Below, piece by piece: positions 34,483 through 46,520 of a stretch of DNA of 64,000 bases. The translations under genes and the position numbers were made by a program. Source of the stretch: Helicoverpa zea (lineage: Eukaryota > Arthropoda > Insecta > Lepidoptera > Noctuidae). Location of the stretch: assembly GCF_022581195.2 (NCBI RefSeq), contig NC_061473.1, forward strand, positions 8,990,001 through 9,054,000. Reading direction: 5' to 3'. Position 1 is the stretch's first letter, and every line of letters begins with the position of its first letter. The notes beneath the pieces were generated by a model, which was not told where the DNA came from, did not search any database, and saw nothing but the letters and a program-made list of their open reading frames with translations.

Positions 34483-34590
34483 ATTTCTAACTAGCTGTTT
34501 TCCGGCGGGTTCACTCGCGTCCTGTGGGAACTTCTGCTCGTACCCGGATAAAATACAGCTTACGTTACTCGAAAAGGCGTCAATTGCCTT
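34483..34590 (-). mobile_element. Helitron-like end
   Basis: Reverse-orientated 3' end: ctagctgttttccggcgggt followed by gtgggaacttctgctcgtac and cggataaaatacagcttacg. Confidence 0.65.
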
Positions 34591-34647
34591 AAGGTTAACC
34601 AAGACTCGTCAACCAACAATTTACCCAATCTTGACCGGTGGTAATAT

Positions 34648-35195
34648 ATCGGGTGTGTCGTACTTAATCACATTTAATTCCAATCACATATACTTTATGA
34701 TATTCTATGGCGAATTGGAAACAAATAACCTAATCCAGTCAGTGGCCACAGGAGTCATTTTTCGTTTTAATAATTGACAACATCATGTGTACATTATGAA
34801 AACGAAAGAGAGAAAGTTAGTAGTATCGAATGTTTTGACCAGTGGACAGCTGTCAGTTTTCAAGGGAGAATTTCCATTGTTTGTAATGACTGACTCTTAT
34901 AATAATATGGTGTCTTATAATAATTGATTCAGAAGGCAGTACTCCTTGATACGGCGCGAATTGTGAGGAGGTTTCTGTCTCTGGGACCCTAACCGCCGGT
35001 ACCTTGGACCCTGTGCCCGATATCGGTGGCCATCTATTTTTTTATATTTTTAAATGTTTTTTTATTTGTTTTTATATTCTAATATTTAAAAATATAAATA
35101 ATATGTTGAAAGTTAAATAAATGCACTAAATGGTGTCTGGTGTGTATAACGTATTTAATGTAATGTGATTAGGCAAGTACGACACACTTTGTATA
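34648..35195. mobile_element. MITE family F, interrupted copy
   Basis: The left end cgggtgtgtcgtacttaatc and the right end gtaatgtgattaggcaagta (inverted) match 16335-16676. An AT-rich insertion of about 180 bp lies inside at roughly 34920-35100. Confidence 0.6.
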
Positions 35196-35223
35196 ACAAG
35201 AGTAATATTGCAAATGAAATAGT

Positions 35224-35516
35224 ATGACGTCCACGGCCGATTTCGGCCACGGCGGCTGTTCTCATTTAAAGAGATCAGCCAGCTGCGCAGGACATATTAT
35301 AGTGCACGAGCATTTGCGCAGACACAGGTGCACTCCCTATTCCTTCACTCTCATAACCCGATGGGACGGCAATCCGACATGACCGGAGAGAGATCAGGCG
35401 CAGGACCGACATTAACGTGCTCTCCGATGGGTGAATCAATCACCAACTTCCAGACTACGGGCTGCTTTGTGAAAGTTTAAGAAAACCCACAAAGCGATTT
35501 CGGCCCGACCCGGGAA
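35224..35516 (-). mobile_element. SINE family 3
   Basis: Contains gcgcaggacatattatagtg through caaagcgatttcggcccgac. The extreme tRNA head is lost just before gggaaatag. Confidence 0.85.
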
Positions 35517-35853
35517 ATAGTACAGCTTAACGACAAAGCGGTTCAGTAGTTTCGAAGCCTTTTAGGTTACAAACGTACAAAAAAATGTTTCCTCTTTATT
35601 ACATTAGTACCAGTACAATAGGTACTAACAAGACATTATAGCGCAAAGACCATAAATAACCCAGTGTAAAACAAGCTTTAAGCAACAGCAACTCAATTTA
35701 GAAGCCGTTATTACGAAAGGTTCTTGAAAGCACTCGCAAGGAACAGCTGTTAAAGTGTTATTCTCATCTCGTCACTAAATGGTTTGCTTTGCTTCGATAA
35801 ACGATAAAAGCTCTCGCACTTGAACCTTCAAGATGCTGTTATTTATCTATTTA

Positions 35854-36260
35854 TCTATATATATAAAAATGAATTGCTATTCGTTGGTCTCGCTAAAACT
35901 CGAGAACGGCTGGGCCGATTGAGCTGATTTTAGTTTTAAAATGTTTGTCGTAGTCCAGGGTAGGTCTAAACGGTGAGCAAATAAGGAAAAAAAATTGCGA
36001 GTAAGATTCCCGGGACAGGAGCGATTAGACAAAAACCAACTTACGGAATGCCGCAGAACCACAAAAGTAAAGTACTAGGACAGCATAATTCACCTTAGTA
36101 AAGTATACCAATAACGAAATTTCGATGCAACTGCTCACCATGTACCAGGGTAGCATAACTTATATGAGTATACCAATACCAAGTGTAGAGCTACTGCTCA
36201 CCATGTACCAGGGCGGCAAAAAATACACCGGGCGCGGGTAAAACCGCGGGGAACGGCTAG
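35854..36260 (+). mobile_element. Helitron, 407 bp, complete
   Basis: TCTATATATATAAAAATGAA at the 5' end; internal gtctcgctaaaactcgagaa and gaacggctgggccgatt; end accgcggggaacggctag before T. Confidence 0.75.
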
Positions 36261-36439
36261 TTTTAATATATATTAAGGACAATGGCTTTTATTTAATAGC
36301 TAGCTTTCACCGGGGTCCTGGATAGAAAGTAGCCTCCTTGGATGACTGAGCCATGTGAAAATGAAAGTTTTCAAATTCCGATTTTAGAATCTAATTCAGA
36401 AGCTACAGGTCTGCCTGTAGTTTCTGAGATTAGTGCGAA

Positions 36440-37200
36440 CAATCAAACAAACTCTTCAGCATTATAATATAAGAACTAATTGTTTAACCCTGGGAGTAGG
36501 TCCCTTAAGTATGCGGCCCTCGAACCGATTGAAAAAGATATTATTTAAAAAAAGTATTAGTCTTCATTATTTTCTCTAGAGAATACAGAACGAGGTATTT
36601 TGAATCGTATCGGTACTTCCTGAGATTAGCGCGTTCTAGCAAGCTCCAATGCTGGTAATGGAATGAAAATGTGTCTGTAAAATAGTATAATCCATCTTGC
36701 AACAAAATTATAATGTAAATAACAAAACAAATCATAAGTAAAATAAAAATTAAAACCCTTGTTTGGATTCATCGAAAGTTTATAATGTTCCTCGGTTTAC
36801 AAACTTGAGGTTCTTGCTATTTTCCTAGGACATAAATACACGTAGGCATATTATCGTCGTCTGCAAAGCAAGCAGATGCGGTTGATCGTACGTACCTACG
36901 TGATTCTCGGTGTAAACTGCATATTTTTATTGAGCCTCACAGATGCATCGGATATTGCAATACCGTACCCATTTCAATAATAACCATACCCACATTTAAT
37001 AAGTTGTCTTATGTTTCTGTTAGCTTGAACTATTCGCATTTTTCTATTGTTTTTATTTATTTTATCCTATATTGTAAAGTAGCTTGAGTTATGGGAGTTA
37101 ATGGGAGCTTCTATCTGCACCACGACAAAAAGTAGACTATGTTCTTTCTCAGATTCAAATCTAGATACTCTGTACGAGGGTTACTTTAACCTACAATAGT
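36440..37200. other. No gene recognised
   Basis: An AT-rich span with weak Helitron-like phrases (gagattagcgcgttctagca near 36620). No supportable exon. Confidence 0.4.
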
Positions 37201-37208
37201 GAATTCCT

Positions 37209-37425
37209 ACTAATATTATAAATGCGAAAGTAACTCTGTCTGTCTGTCTGTTACACTTTCACGTCTAAATAAACCACTGAACTGATTTAAATAAAATTTG
37301 GTAGAGAGATAGAGTTGACCTTGAGAAAGAACATAGGATAGTTTTTATCTCGGACTTTTGAAGAATTCTCTTGGAAACGCGATATAACCGAACTCTACGC
37401 GGGCGAAGCCGCTGGCGAAAGCTAG
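37209..37425 (+). mobile_element. Short Helitron with (GTCT)n
   Basis: ctactaatattataaatgcg at the start, a gtctgtctgtctgtt run, and the end gcgggcgaagccgctggcga-aagctag. Its reverse-complement relative is at 49090-49292. Confidence 0.75.
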
Positions 37426-37861
37426 TAGGATGTAATAATTTATTGACTTGTAAATAAACTAAATTTTGGGTTACACTATCAAAAATAATGTACCTACAGT
37501 AGAAAATATCTTTAACAATACCTGTATTTCAGTTCGTTACCAAAAAGGCAAGCCAAACAGACATAATATATTACCACCAACTTACTTGAGAGTGGACATT
37601 ATTTAGGGTCAAAGTCCCCATTGTTACCTCAAAATAAAGACCCCTGAGAGCCCATAATTAACTGAAGGAGGGTAATTTTTGACCCTCACTTAAGTATTTA
37701 AGGGTAGTTAGTCTTTATTTGGTCAGGTACTTTTTTTGGGGTCATTTGGAGGTCGTTTTGATTGGAATAAGGAATTGAGATGTCGTGGAAAAGCAAACAG
37801 TTGATAGTAGTAGATCTAGTGCAAATATTGGATTATTGTAAAATATATATACATAGGTAGG

Positions 37862-38015
37862 TATAGTGTCTCGGGCTGCGGGATAGTTCGAAAGAGTTAA
37901 CACGGCCCAGGTACATAAAGAGCTTAAGAAGAAACATGGTGGGTTTTAGTCAGTAAGAGTCTGACACTCCTTCACGCTGCACCCACAGTGGGAGGAGTCA
38001 TTTGATGATTTTACA
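37862..38015 (+). mobile_element. Retroposon family C, variant subfamily
   Basis: gggctgcgggatagttcgaa, gttttagtcagtaagagtct and ggagtcatttgatgatttta match the family; the extreme 5' end is missing. Confidence 0.75.
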
Positions 38016-38246
38016 TAAAACAAAGGTATAGTGTTTACTATACACAATGTTAAGGCAAATCCCTTTGATATGCGACTAACAAACAAAATTACGTAAGGAT
38101 TCCTATTCAATGCGAGGCAAACACACGGGTATACTAAGGCTTTCTGTTCACGTCCATTTCAATCAGATGATCGCTTTGAAACATAGGCAACTATGTGCCG
38201 TGACCTGCAAACTTGCTATTGACTATCGTCATGCCTCCGTCGTCAT

Positions 38247-38567
38247 CATGGAGAACAAAATGACTAGCGGAGATGTCATAACGCAAAATCTTATAAGAAA
38301 GTAGCGCGCCAAAATGCGGGTGTTTGCGGGACGAGGAACCTTACTAGCTCCCTCGCACGCCTTCTATGGAACCCGCCCATTATTTTAAAAATAAAATCAC
38401 TAATCAATCAAGACCAATCTTTGACAGATAGGTTTTGATTTGACAGGTGTACCGAACATCTCGTCAGTTCTAGTAACTCATCACGCCTACCTCACGTTGC
38501 TTGACCTGCAAGAAGGCGCCTGACCTACCTTCCTTATGGCATCTCCACTATCATTCCGTCCTCTGTG
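38247..38567 (+). mobile_element. MITE family A, complete copy (321 bp)
   Basis: Runs from catggagaacaaaatgacta to the other terminus ccgtcctctgtg. Subterminal actagcggagatgtcataac appears inverted as ttatggcatctccactatca. Non-coding despite two chance ORFs. Confidence 0.88.
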
Positions 38568-38990
38568 TTCGTCATGCAATCGTCAATTGCCGATGCCATG
38601 CTCGTGAAACAAGAACACACATTACAAATTCCTACACAGCACAAATCGGAGCAAATATAGCCGATTCCGAATCAAAAAGTTTCCCAATTTAACTTTGCGA
38701 AATAGAATGGTAACCAATATACCTACCTATGGATTTTTTGTTGGTAAAAAAATTAAGAGACCTCAGATAATTCGTTTTGGGCCTCGTAAATTCAGCTCAA
38801 GTCCCCAAAGAGGTTTTGGCTAGAATTTGGAAAGTAATTTCTCTCGGCTTTACCTAAGATTTGTTTGAGATTAGTAATGGAATAGAGGGTTTCGTGGGTA
38901 ATAAAGTACCTGATTTATTATGGCTTATTTCCTGTGTTTTTTGGAAATAAAATTACGTATTATGTGATGAGTCTAGACTTATCCTAATTG

Positions 38991-39209
38991 GTAAAAAAAC
39001 TTTTTACAAGAAAATAAAACCGACTCCCAAAAACACTGAAAAGCAAAAAAAAACTATTCTTAGGTGCATCAGCCTAGAAGTCAGTATCTAATGGATGTTC
39101 CTGAGTTTATAAGCCACCGACTTCTATGCTGATGTACCTAAGAATAGTTTTTTTTTTGCTTTTCAATGTTTTTGGTAGTCGGTTTTTTTTTTGTAAAAAG
39201 TTTTTTTAT
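38991..39209. mobile_element. Long-hairpin foldback element
   Basis: Arms of about 92 bp (38991-39082 and 39119-39209) are complementary with few mismatches, around a 36-bp loop. The outer part carries aaccgactcccaaaaac and the inner part gtgcatcagcctagaagtc. Transcribed, it would form a long double-stranded hairpin. Confidence 0.88.
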
Positions 39210-39554
39210 CATACAAATTCAAGAGTAGGTTATACAAAATAAACATAAAAGACAAAATACTTAGAAATAATAAAAAATATTCACAAAAAACTACCAAAAG
39301 AAGGTAATCTTCTACTTACAATAATAGCAACACTGTAACACTATTTTCCTTTTTATAGCTGGTAACTACAAGTGTTTAGTAATGAACTATCCGATACCTA
39401 ACAGCAGATATGTCAAAGGATTACTTTATCAGGAGTTTAACAATACTATCTAGCTTACAGTTTCTTTAGAGAATTTTCAATGAAACTATGTACAATAACA
39501 ATTGGTAGAAATATCACAGAATTACACCTTTACTTTAGACTATCTCCGTCTTAC

Positions 39555-39665
39555 CATAAAAACTTTTAAACGTCAGTTTATGCCTTGTCTAAAAAAATGT
39601 CAAATTATGACGTTGACATACGGTTCATTTTGCAGCCAAAATTTTATTAGACAAGTGTAAAACAG
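39555..39665 (+). repeat. Dispersed repeat, also at 40665-40755
   Basis: The phrases aaaacttttaaacgtcag, cttgtctaaaaaaatg, attatgacgttgacata and ttttgcagcca recur in the same order at 40665-40755. Only two copies are visible and the class is unknown. Confidence 0.6.
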
Positions 39666-39768
39666 GGATTACAGTTTTTGTAGCAAGGCCATCTGAGTTT
39701 CCATTTTTTATATAGGTATTTGTTCAGTAATTTTCAAGCAGACAAAGAGTTACAATACTGTTGTTACT

Positions 39769-39957
39769 GTTATAGCCTTTTTATCGTCCCACTGCTGGGC
39801 TGCGTCCTCCTCTCACACGGAGAAGGATTGAGCACTAATCACCACGCTTGCTCAATGTGGGTTGGTGATTTCAGAGTGTATAGTCCAGGTTTCCTCAAGA
39901 TTTTCCTTCACCTTTTTGTCAACCTTTGGTGTTCAAGATATACTTAGAAAGTACTCT
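39769..39957 (-). mobile_element. SINE family 2, headless
   Basis: Reads tcgtcccactgctgggctgc, agcactaatcaccacgcttg and ggtgttcaagatatacttag. The family-1-like 5' part is missing. Confidence 0.8.
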
Positions 39958-39997
39958 TAGAGAGTTAAATGCACAATGATATTTGTATTACACTAGC

Positions 39998-40375
39998 TGT
40001 TTTCCCGCGGTTTCGCCTACGTCCCGTGGAAACTAATGCCCGTATACAGATAAAATATAGCCTATGTTACTCAAGAATAGTGTATCTTGCCAGCAGTGAA
40101 AGGTTTTTTCAAATTGGTTCAGTAGTTTCGAAGCCTTTAGGACGAGGCCCAGCAGGGCCAAGGCCTGCCGGGGCTGCGGGATTGTTCGTAAGAGTTACCG
40201 CGGCCCTGTTACATAAAAGGCCTATGACGGGACACGACGGTTTTTAGTCAGTAAGAGTCTGACACTCCCTCACCGCTGCTAACCCACAGCGGGAGAGGTC
40301 ATTTGATGATTTTTGCCGTCTTTAAAAAAGCTTTTAGGACAAACAAAAAAATGTTTTTTCAATACTCAATTCTTT
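39998..40375 (-). mobile_element. Helitron-like element split by a family C retroposon
   Basis: From ctagctgttttcccgcggtt to attggttcagtagtttcgaa, resuming after the insertion with caaacaaaaaaatgttt. Confidence 0.75.
40144..40330 (+). mobile_element. Retroposon family C, full length, nested
   Basis: Starts gaggcccagcagggccaagg and ends in an A-rich tail (tttaaaaaag). It is flanked by ctttaggac (40135-40143) and tttaggac (40333-40340), duplicated from the host Helitron. No tRNA-like head is visible. Confidence 0.8.
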
Positions 40376-40892
40376 ATTACTTACTTCTTCATTGTATTAG
40401 TAATAGATAAGTAGGTAAGGATAAGAGTAGTAACTAAGTTAATAACTTAACAAGAGACATTATTTAGTTCAAGTACAAGGGACCTATAGATAAGGGCACG
40501 AAGTTGAATTTGATTTTAATCGTCCATAGGGTTCGGTTTTCGAGAACGATACCAACTTATAATTGGTTGGCTGTACTAAAGGGCTCTTTGGAGACAAAAG
40601 AATGAATATTGACTGGCTTGCTTGATAGGCTTGGGTTAATAATAAATACTAGTTGTCATATCACAAAAACTTTTAAACTTCTGTTGAACACTTGTCTAAA
40701 AAATGACAGATTATGACGTTGAAATAAGGTCCGTTTTGCAGCCACACTTTTTTTAACGTAATTAGGTACAATATTTCCCTGACCTCATTTATCTCCTTAA
40801 AATATCATTATCAGAGTTTTTTTTAGTGTCCCACTGCAGATAACAAATTACTGACCACGGGGGCGGATTCGCAGTCTAAAAAAACTATATTT

Positions 40893-41092
40893 TTTGAACA
40901 TCCTTGGCAGTCGTTACGGGTAGTCAGAAGCCAGTAAGTCTGACACCTGTCTAACCAAGGGGTATTAGGTTGCCCGGGTAACTGGGTCGAGGAGGTCAGA
41001 TAGGCAGTCGCTCCTTGTAAAACACTGGTACTCAGCCACATCCGGTTAGACTGGCAGCCTACCCCAACATAGTTGGGAAAAAGGTTCGGAAG
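40893..41092 (+). mobile_element. SINE family 1, headless
   Basis: gtcgttacgggtagtcagaa through acatagttgggaaaaaggtt. Confidence 0.85.
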
Positions 41093-41099
41093 TTGATGA

Positions 41100-41815
41100 T
41101 TTTTTTCACCGTCTGTCATGCGGCTTTTACAAGACAATTCATAATTATAAAAAAGTTATAAATTGCATTTTTAACTGAAAATTATAATAAAAGAATGACT
41201 GACCTTCAATAAAAGAATAATGTTCCTATTTGGAATGACAAAAAGTAACTTATATAGTTTATGTAAAAATAGATATAAGCAACAGAGTCACAACATAACT
41301 TTCGCGAAAACAACTAAAAATAATGACAAAGACTTACTAACATTAATGAAATAAATAGCGGTACCAACCAAAAGGTATGTAACCCTAGTTAAAATGAACT
41401 CGTAACGGTAACTGCCTAGTTAATTGACTGTGTTTACGGAGCCAATTTACGGTTACATTATTTTCAAGGACTTGTAGGTTTTGGTAATTTATTTAAGTAA
41501 AAATTAATATTGGTTAATTTGTATTTCATTAAAAATAATATTCTCCTAAAATTAAGTACTTACGCGTGAACTACATCTTCTTGAGTATTGTTCACAACAA
41601 TGTTTTATTCTTAGTCACTTGTTATACTTCTTCATATTTTGGGGATCGTCACATTAAAGCATCAATAAAAGTTCCTCCATGAAAACTGAAACAAATAATA
41701 AAAAAAAAACTATTATACAAAAATAGTCATAGACACAATGCAATTGAAACAGCCCATATAAACAGTTGAAACACAAAGAAAAGTTAGTTTAAGAAAACTT
41801 TTTAATACTATGAAA
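41100..41815. other. AT-rich span, no gene recognised
   Basis: No repeat family, exon or RNA gene could be supported. Confidence 0.4.
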
Positions 41816-41819
41816 TATG

Positions 41820-42000
41820 AACTTTAGCGATTCACCCGCACCCCGACGGGACTACTTCCTTCACATAGATAAAAAGTAGCCTATATGATATTCTGACCAC
41901 TCTTAAGTGTCATCAAAATCTATCCAGTAGTTTTAGCGTGACAGAGGAACAAAAATCCATACATACAAACTTTCGCGTTTAAAATATCATAGTCGGATTA
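41820..42000. mobile_element. Decayed Helitron-like fragment
   Basis: ttcacccgcaccccgacggg, aaaagtagcctatatgatat and agtagttttagcgtgacaga are the usual internal phrases of these elements. Confidence 0.5.
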
Positions 42001-42127
42001 AAGTTGAATTAAAACTTGTTATTAAAGAAAGTATGACTCCTCGATTGCTAGTTTGTGAGTTTGCAAGTTTGTACCGCCTACAGTGTTAATTAACTTTCCA
42101 AGTATTTATATCGGCTTTTGTTACAAG

Positions 42128-42170
42128 GCTGCCTGTTCAGAAGTCACGAGTTCGATTCTCGAGTGGGGTA
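42128..42170 (+). mobile_element. tRNA-like box B fragment (SINE relic)
   Basis: gagttcgattctcgagt matches a tRNA box B and T-arm, with no box A at the right distance. Confidence 0.35.
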
Positions 42171-42479
42171 AATGTTTTAAGTTAATTAGGGGCTTTGAAC
42201 TTGTTTAAAGTTTTATGAGTATTTGTTTGTTTTTTATTTCCTGGAAATAAAGTTTGTAATGTCGATACTTTTCTGAATTTTGATTATTATGACCGGAGGC
42301 ACTCGTGGGTGTGTTTGTAAGAGCTGCAAGGGTCGGTCGATTACAAGGTTAAGCCACGCTTGGCATGGTCGATCCGTGGATGGACGACCAACCATTTTTT
42401 TTTAAAATTTTATTTATTATTAATAACAAAGAAAGTAGGCCTAGAGCTAAAACTAATCCCACAAAATTTTGTCAAAATT

Positions 42480-42655
42480 GAATTAGTGGGTCCTGGTTTT
42501 CAGAAGCCAGAAACTAAGAACCAGTCTTACCAAGAGCATATGGTTCCCCAGGTTATTGGGGTGAGGAGTTCAGTTTGGCAGACTCTCCATGTAAAACACT
42601 GGTACTCAGCTACATCCAGTGAGACTAGTAGCCGACCTCAACATATGTGGTGTGG
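42480..42655 (+). mobile_element. SINE family 1, diverged
   Basis: Only loosely conserved: ttttcagaagccagaaacta, aaaacactggtactcagcta and agtgagactagtagccgacc. Confidence 0.65.
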
Positions 42656-42889
42656 TCTATGATCACGTAGTGATTAGTTAGTATTGATAATTAGTTAAGA
42701 TAAGCACGTAGCTTTTCCTTTGTATAAATAGCGTAGTATACTCAATAAAGGGGTGCATTTCTTAGTAGGTATTGGTTGCCTTGACTATACCTAAATATGT
42801 AGTTCTGTTGTTTTATTAACACGTCTACCCTCATCAACACCTAAGGACCCTGCCTGTCGGAAGGTTGGCAAGCCCAACATCACATGGCG

Positions 42890-42972
42890 ACCCTGCCATT
42901 CGAACGGACCCTGCCATTCGAACGGACCCTGCCATTCGAACGGAACATGCCATTCGAACGGTGTTCGAACGG
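42890..42972. repeat. 18-bp minisatellite
   Basis: Unit accctgccattcgaacgg in three exact tandem copies (42890-42943), a fourth starting aacatg (42944-42961) and a partial fifth. In reverse it reads as repeated PFEWQG in a chance ORF. Confidence 0.93.
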
Positions 42973-43243
42973 TGCCCAACATCACACATAGTTGGGAAAA
43001 GGCCAAGCAGATGACGATGATTTTAATTAAAACACTTCTCAAAAATGTTTGTAAATATCCTATTAATATCCACCGGTTTAACCATAAAAGAATAACGAAC
43101 TGACAGACAACCATTCACCAATATTAAAAGGTACATTTTAACAAGAATAATTTTCCCCACACCTATCAATAATATCTTTATAACAAAGCTATTGTTTTAT
43201 TCACAATGAAAGTCAGGTTCGATGCAATTTATGCAGGTAAGAG

Positions 43244-44372
43244 CACACTGCAAACTTTTAGTCGGCCGATACGTAGTACGCACATTAGAAAGATCAGGTA
43301 TTTAGCCGGTAACAGGCCGACTGAAAACTCTGATTGAAGGTTAGGTAAGGAAGTAATTTATCTTACAAACTAGGCTGAAAATCAGCACTTTTTGAAGATA
43401 TTTTTTTATAAAGATAAAAGACAGACCCCAAAATGCCCGCCTTTCACCAATTCCTATGTGTTTTTGAAGTAGTAGGAAGAAGTGGTAGAACAAATTTCCC
43501 AGCAACCCAATTCCGTATGTGTGGTTTGAAGAACCGGTTATATACAAAATTATAAAATTGTATACTCATATAAAATGAGAAAAATATTACTATATGTATG
43601 TCTCTTCTAGACCTCGGGACTATAGAGTCCCGGATTTTTGGGAGGCGAACGTGGGGCCGAAGCCAACACGCTGAAGCCCTTTTGAGACAACTTTAATGAA
43701 ATGGTGACACAAAACCGACGATTATCCCTGTATACACTATAGAAATGTACCCAAGGACAATCCCCGGTTCTGTGCTAAACTATTGCTAACTATGGATGAA
43801 AACTACTTGGGCTGTTGTGATGGGATGCTAATGGACTAGGAATGGGGAAACTACGGGAACTATGGCACCTACCGATGACAATGTATTAAATACATGTTAA
43901 AATGGCAGGTGGAGACTCGCCAACTCACTTACTGGGCCCCCGGGAATCAGTCACTGAAAAGCAACAAGAGGGCAACAGGGACATGAGCGGCTGAAGGGTG
44001 AGGATACCTCGGCGGACTTTAAACGCAGATCACGCGCTCCCTGTGGGTCCAGCATCACCGGCCCACTTACCACGAGGCACCTACCCTCCGAGTGGGCTGC
44101 TAACCCTGCTCTAGCGACTCCACTCTGACCGGCCGATGAAGGCAAGCCAAGAGGCGGGAGACCTATCCCCCGTCATGCTTCACTCCGGCAAGCCGGAGAT
44201 GGGGGACAGTATACTCTCCCTGGAGCACTCGAATATATAGCCCCGCGGGGTCGCTACTCCCCGTCATCCGCCTCAGATGCCCTGCGGGATTGGTTGACTG
44301 GTATCAGGACTTATTAAAAAAAAAATGACAGACATCGGGTCGACTATTGGCCGACTGTTTAGTCTGCAGTGT
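43244..44372. mobile_element. MITE family E split by a ~0.98-kb insertion
   Basis: The left end gcacactgcaaacttttagt and right end ggccgactgtttagtctgca-gtgt are the family termini seen intact at 54079-54260. The copy breaks near 43335 and resumes near 44326. Confidence 0.7.
43600..44325 (+). mobile_element. GC-rich unclassified retroposon with poly-A tail
   Basis: A block of clearly higher GC (cctcgggactatagagtccc at the start, gccccgcggggtcgctactc near the end) ends in a ten-base A-run at about 44316-44325. It is inserted in the family E MITE. It may be a LINE 3' UTR or a processed sequence; no reverse transcriptase motif is visible. Confidence 0.5.
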
Positions 44373-44643
44373 ACTTTTAGTGCATATTTTGCATAATGCG
44401 AGCGCCATATTGAAATATCAGGTAGATAGCTAGAATTCTGATAATATTACCTTTGAACGTTATTACATTGTCGGTTTATAATGTCTTCCTGCCTCTATTG
44501 TACTTTAATGGTGGACATTCTATGTAGGTAATTGTAAATCGATGGTGATTGTAGGTATATAACATATGTACAATAGTTGCTGTTTCTTGTGGTTTTAATG
44601 AATTAGAGTCAATTCCCACAGGACGCAGGTAGTCCTATAAATA

Positions 44644-44830
44644 ACTAGCAGTTTTCCCGCGTTTTCACCCGCGTCCTGTGGGAACTACTGCCCGTACCGG
44701 GATAAAATATAGTCTATGTTACTCAGGAAGAGTGTAGTTTTCTAACAGTGGTAAAATTTTTATAATCGGTTTAATTGTTTCGGAGCCTTTAAGGCACAAA
44801 CAAGCGAACAATAATATGTTTCCTCTTTCT
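44644..44830 (-). mobile_element. Helitron-like element
   Basis: ctagcagttttcccgcgttt, ctactgcccgtaccgggata and tgtttcctctttctgttga. Confidence 0.7.
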
Positions 44831-45124
44831 GTTGAGAATGAATATTCTCAATGAATGTCGGGTTCTCGATGCAATGTACCTATGCAGGTAAATGCATAAT
44901 GCAAGCACCATATTGAAATATTAGGTAGATAGCTAGAATTCTGATAATACTTATTACCTTTGAACGTTATTACATTGCTGGCTTATAATGTCGTCCTGAA
45001 TTTATGGTAATAATATATAATAAAATAGTTGTGATTCCCAGTTTGATTGAGCTTCGGAAGTTACGGCACAAGGTAGTTTTATTATTGACTAGTTTTTAAT
45101 TTACCTGTGTTTTATTGTGATCTT

Positions 45125-45522
45125 CACACTGCCCCGCATCACGCTGCATATTGCGTGTCGACGCACCTACGCGCGTTCCTGCGGGAGTCCAGATCTGCGT
45201 CATGCACGTCTCACGCGCGTAGGTGCGTTTAGTAGATTCACGCATGGCGGCTCTCATCGAGATCCATTTTCAAATACACGTCACGACCATTCAAAATCAC
45301 GCGCAGCTCTGCGGGATTCGGTGTGCCATACCTTGCGTCTCGCCCCGCACCTACGCGCGGGGGTGCATATTTCTCCGCGTGTATGCGCGTGATCCGCATG
45401 AACGCGCGTGGATGCATTTTCAGTGTGTTGGACTGTGCGTGTTTTCCATACAAACGGAGATATTTACAAGCAACGGAAGAAAACGCATCCACGCGCTACG
45501 CTGCATCATGCGGGGCAGTGTG
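45125..45522. mobile_element. CpG-rich MITE with ~17-bp inverted repeats
   Basis: cacactgccccgcat at 45125 and its exact complement at 45508-45522 bound 398 bp full of acgcgcg/cctacgcg motifs. Internal cgcacctacgcgcg phrases repeat. Open frames in several phases on both strands reflect the high GC, not coding. Confidence 0.8.
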
Positions 45523-45539
45523 AGAATCGCCTAGTCTTT

Positions 45540-46040
45540 TTCCAAGTGGTTTTTGACGTTTATAGTTTGGTTTTTTAGTTGGAATTAGTTCTACATAAAA
45601 GGTTCTTTGTTGACTGGAAAACTATCTCACTAGTTGGAAAATAAAATTAATGAGCATCTATTTGTTGATATAAAAGGATACCTAACAATTGTGTCTAACT
45701 AGTATCACAAAACATTATTTCATTATCTATAGCTAGGCTATTATTTGCATAAATCTTATTATAAAACACCTTAACACTATTCAAAAGAAAGTTTTCAAAG
45801 CAAAACACGTTTGAGAGAAAATAAATAAAATTGTTCTAATTGAAAGCGTTGCTAATTTCTTTGTATGGAAGATTTTCTTGTTTAGATTTAGCACAAAGAA
45901 AAGCCAATGAAATGAATAAAGACTATTTTAATGCTATAATTGTATTAAAAACTAGATAGCGCTCGCCATTTCGAAAGAATGCTAGAATTCTGCAAAATTA
46001 TTGCTCGTTCTTATTAGTTACTTAGATATTCTAAATGCAC
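45540..46040. other. AT-rich span, no gene recognised
   Basis: Nothing beyond simple AT-rich sequence could be supported. Confidence 0.4.
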
Positions 46041-46046
46041 TGTAAA

Positions 46047-46253
46047 AGCGGTTTCACACTGACGGTTTTTTGTCGCGCGTAGTAAAACCAAACATAGATA
46101 GATATACACGCCACTTATCGAGCGGCAAAAACGTCTGTCGCTCGTTTTTAAACGTCATCTTTTGCACCGATTGTCAATTGTTTCCTATACGTGCGACACC
46201 GAACGATGCCACCCTTACCAACCGAGAGTTAAATCCGCTGATGTGAAAGCGCT
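46047..46253. mobile_element. MITE with ~19-bp imperfect inverted repeats
   Basis: agcggtttcacactgacgg at the left and ccgctgatgtgaaagcgct at the right are complementary with about four mismatches, 207 bp apart. Confidence 0.6.
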
Positions 46254-46520
46254 GTTAGAATCAAACATAGCAATAGACTTCGTTCAAGCAAACAGTTAGT
46301 ACCTAAATATTTGGCACATAACTCCACGGTCGCTTACAACGTTCACAAATATTACTAATTGGCGGAACACAATACTAAATATTTACACAATTATTCATAG
46401 TACGAGACGGGAATGTGTTAAATTAGGTTGCCTTTTCGAAATAAATTGGGTAGTCTCTATTAATAAAAACTTGCTTTTTTCCGGCTAACTTCATTTTGGA
46501 CTCAGCTGGAAAAGTCTATC

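Noticed and set aside
42791..43114. 107-codon ORF with a repeated PFEWQG peptide
   Set aside because: The repeat is the 18-bp minisatellite read in frame; there is no start context or domain.
45117..45534. Four overlapping ORFs of 66-103 codons
   Set aside because: All fall in one CpG-rich MITE with few stop codons because of its composition.
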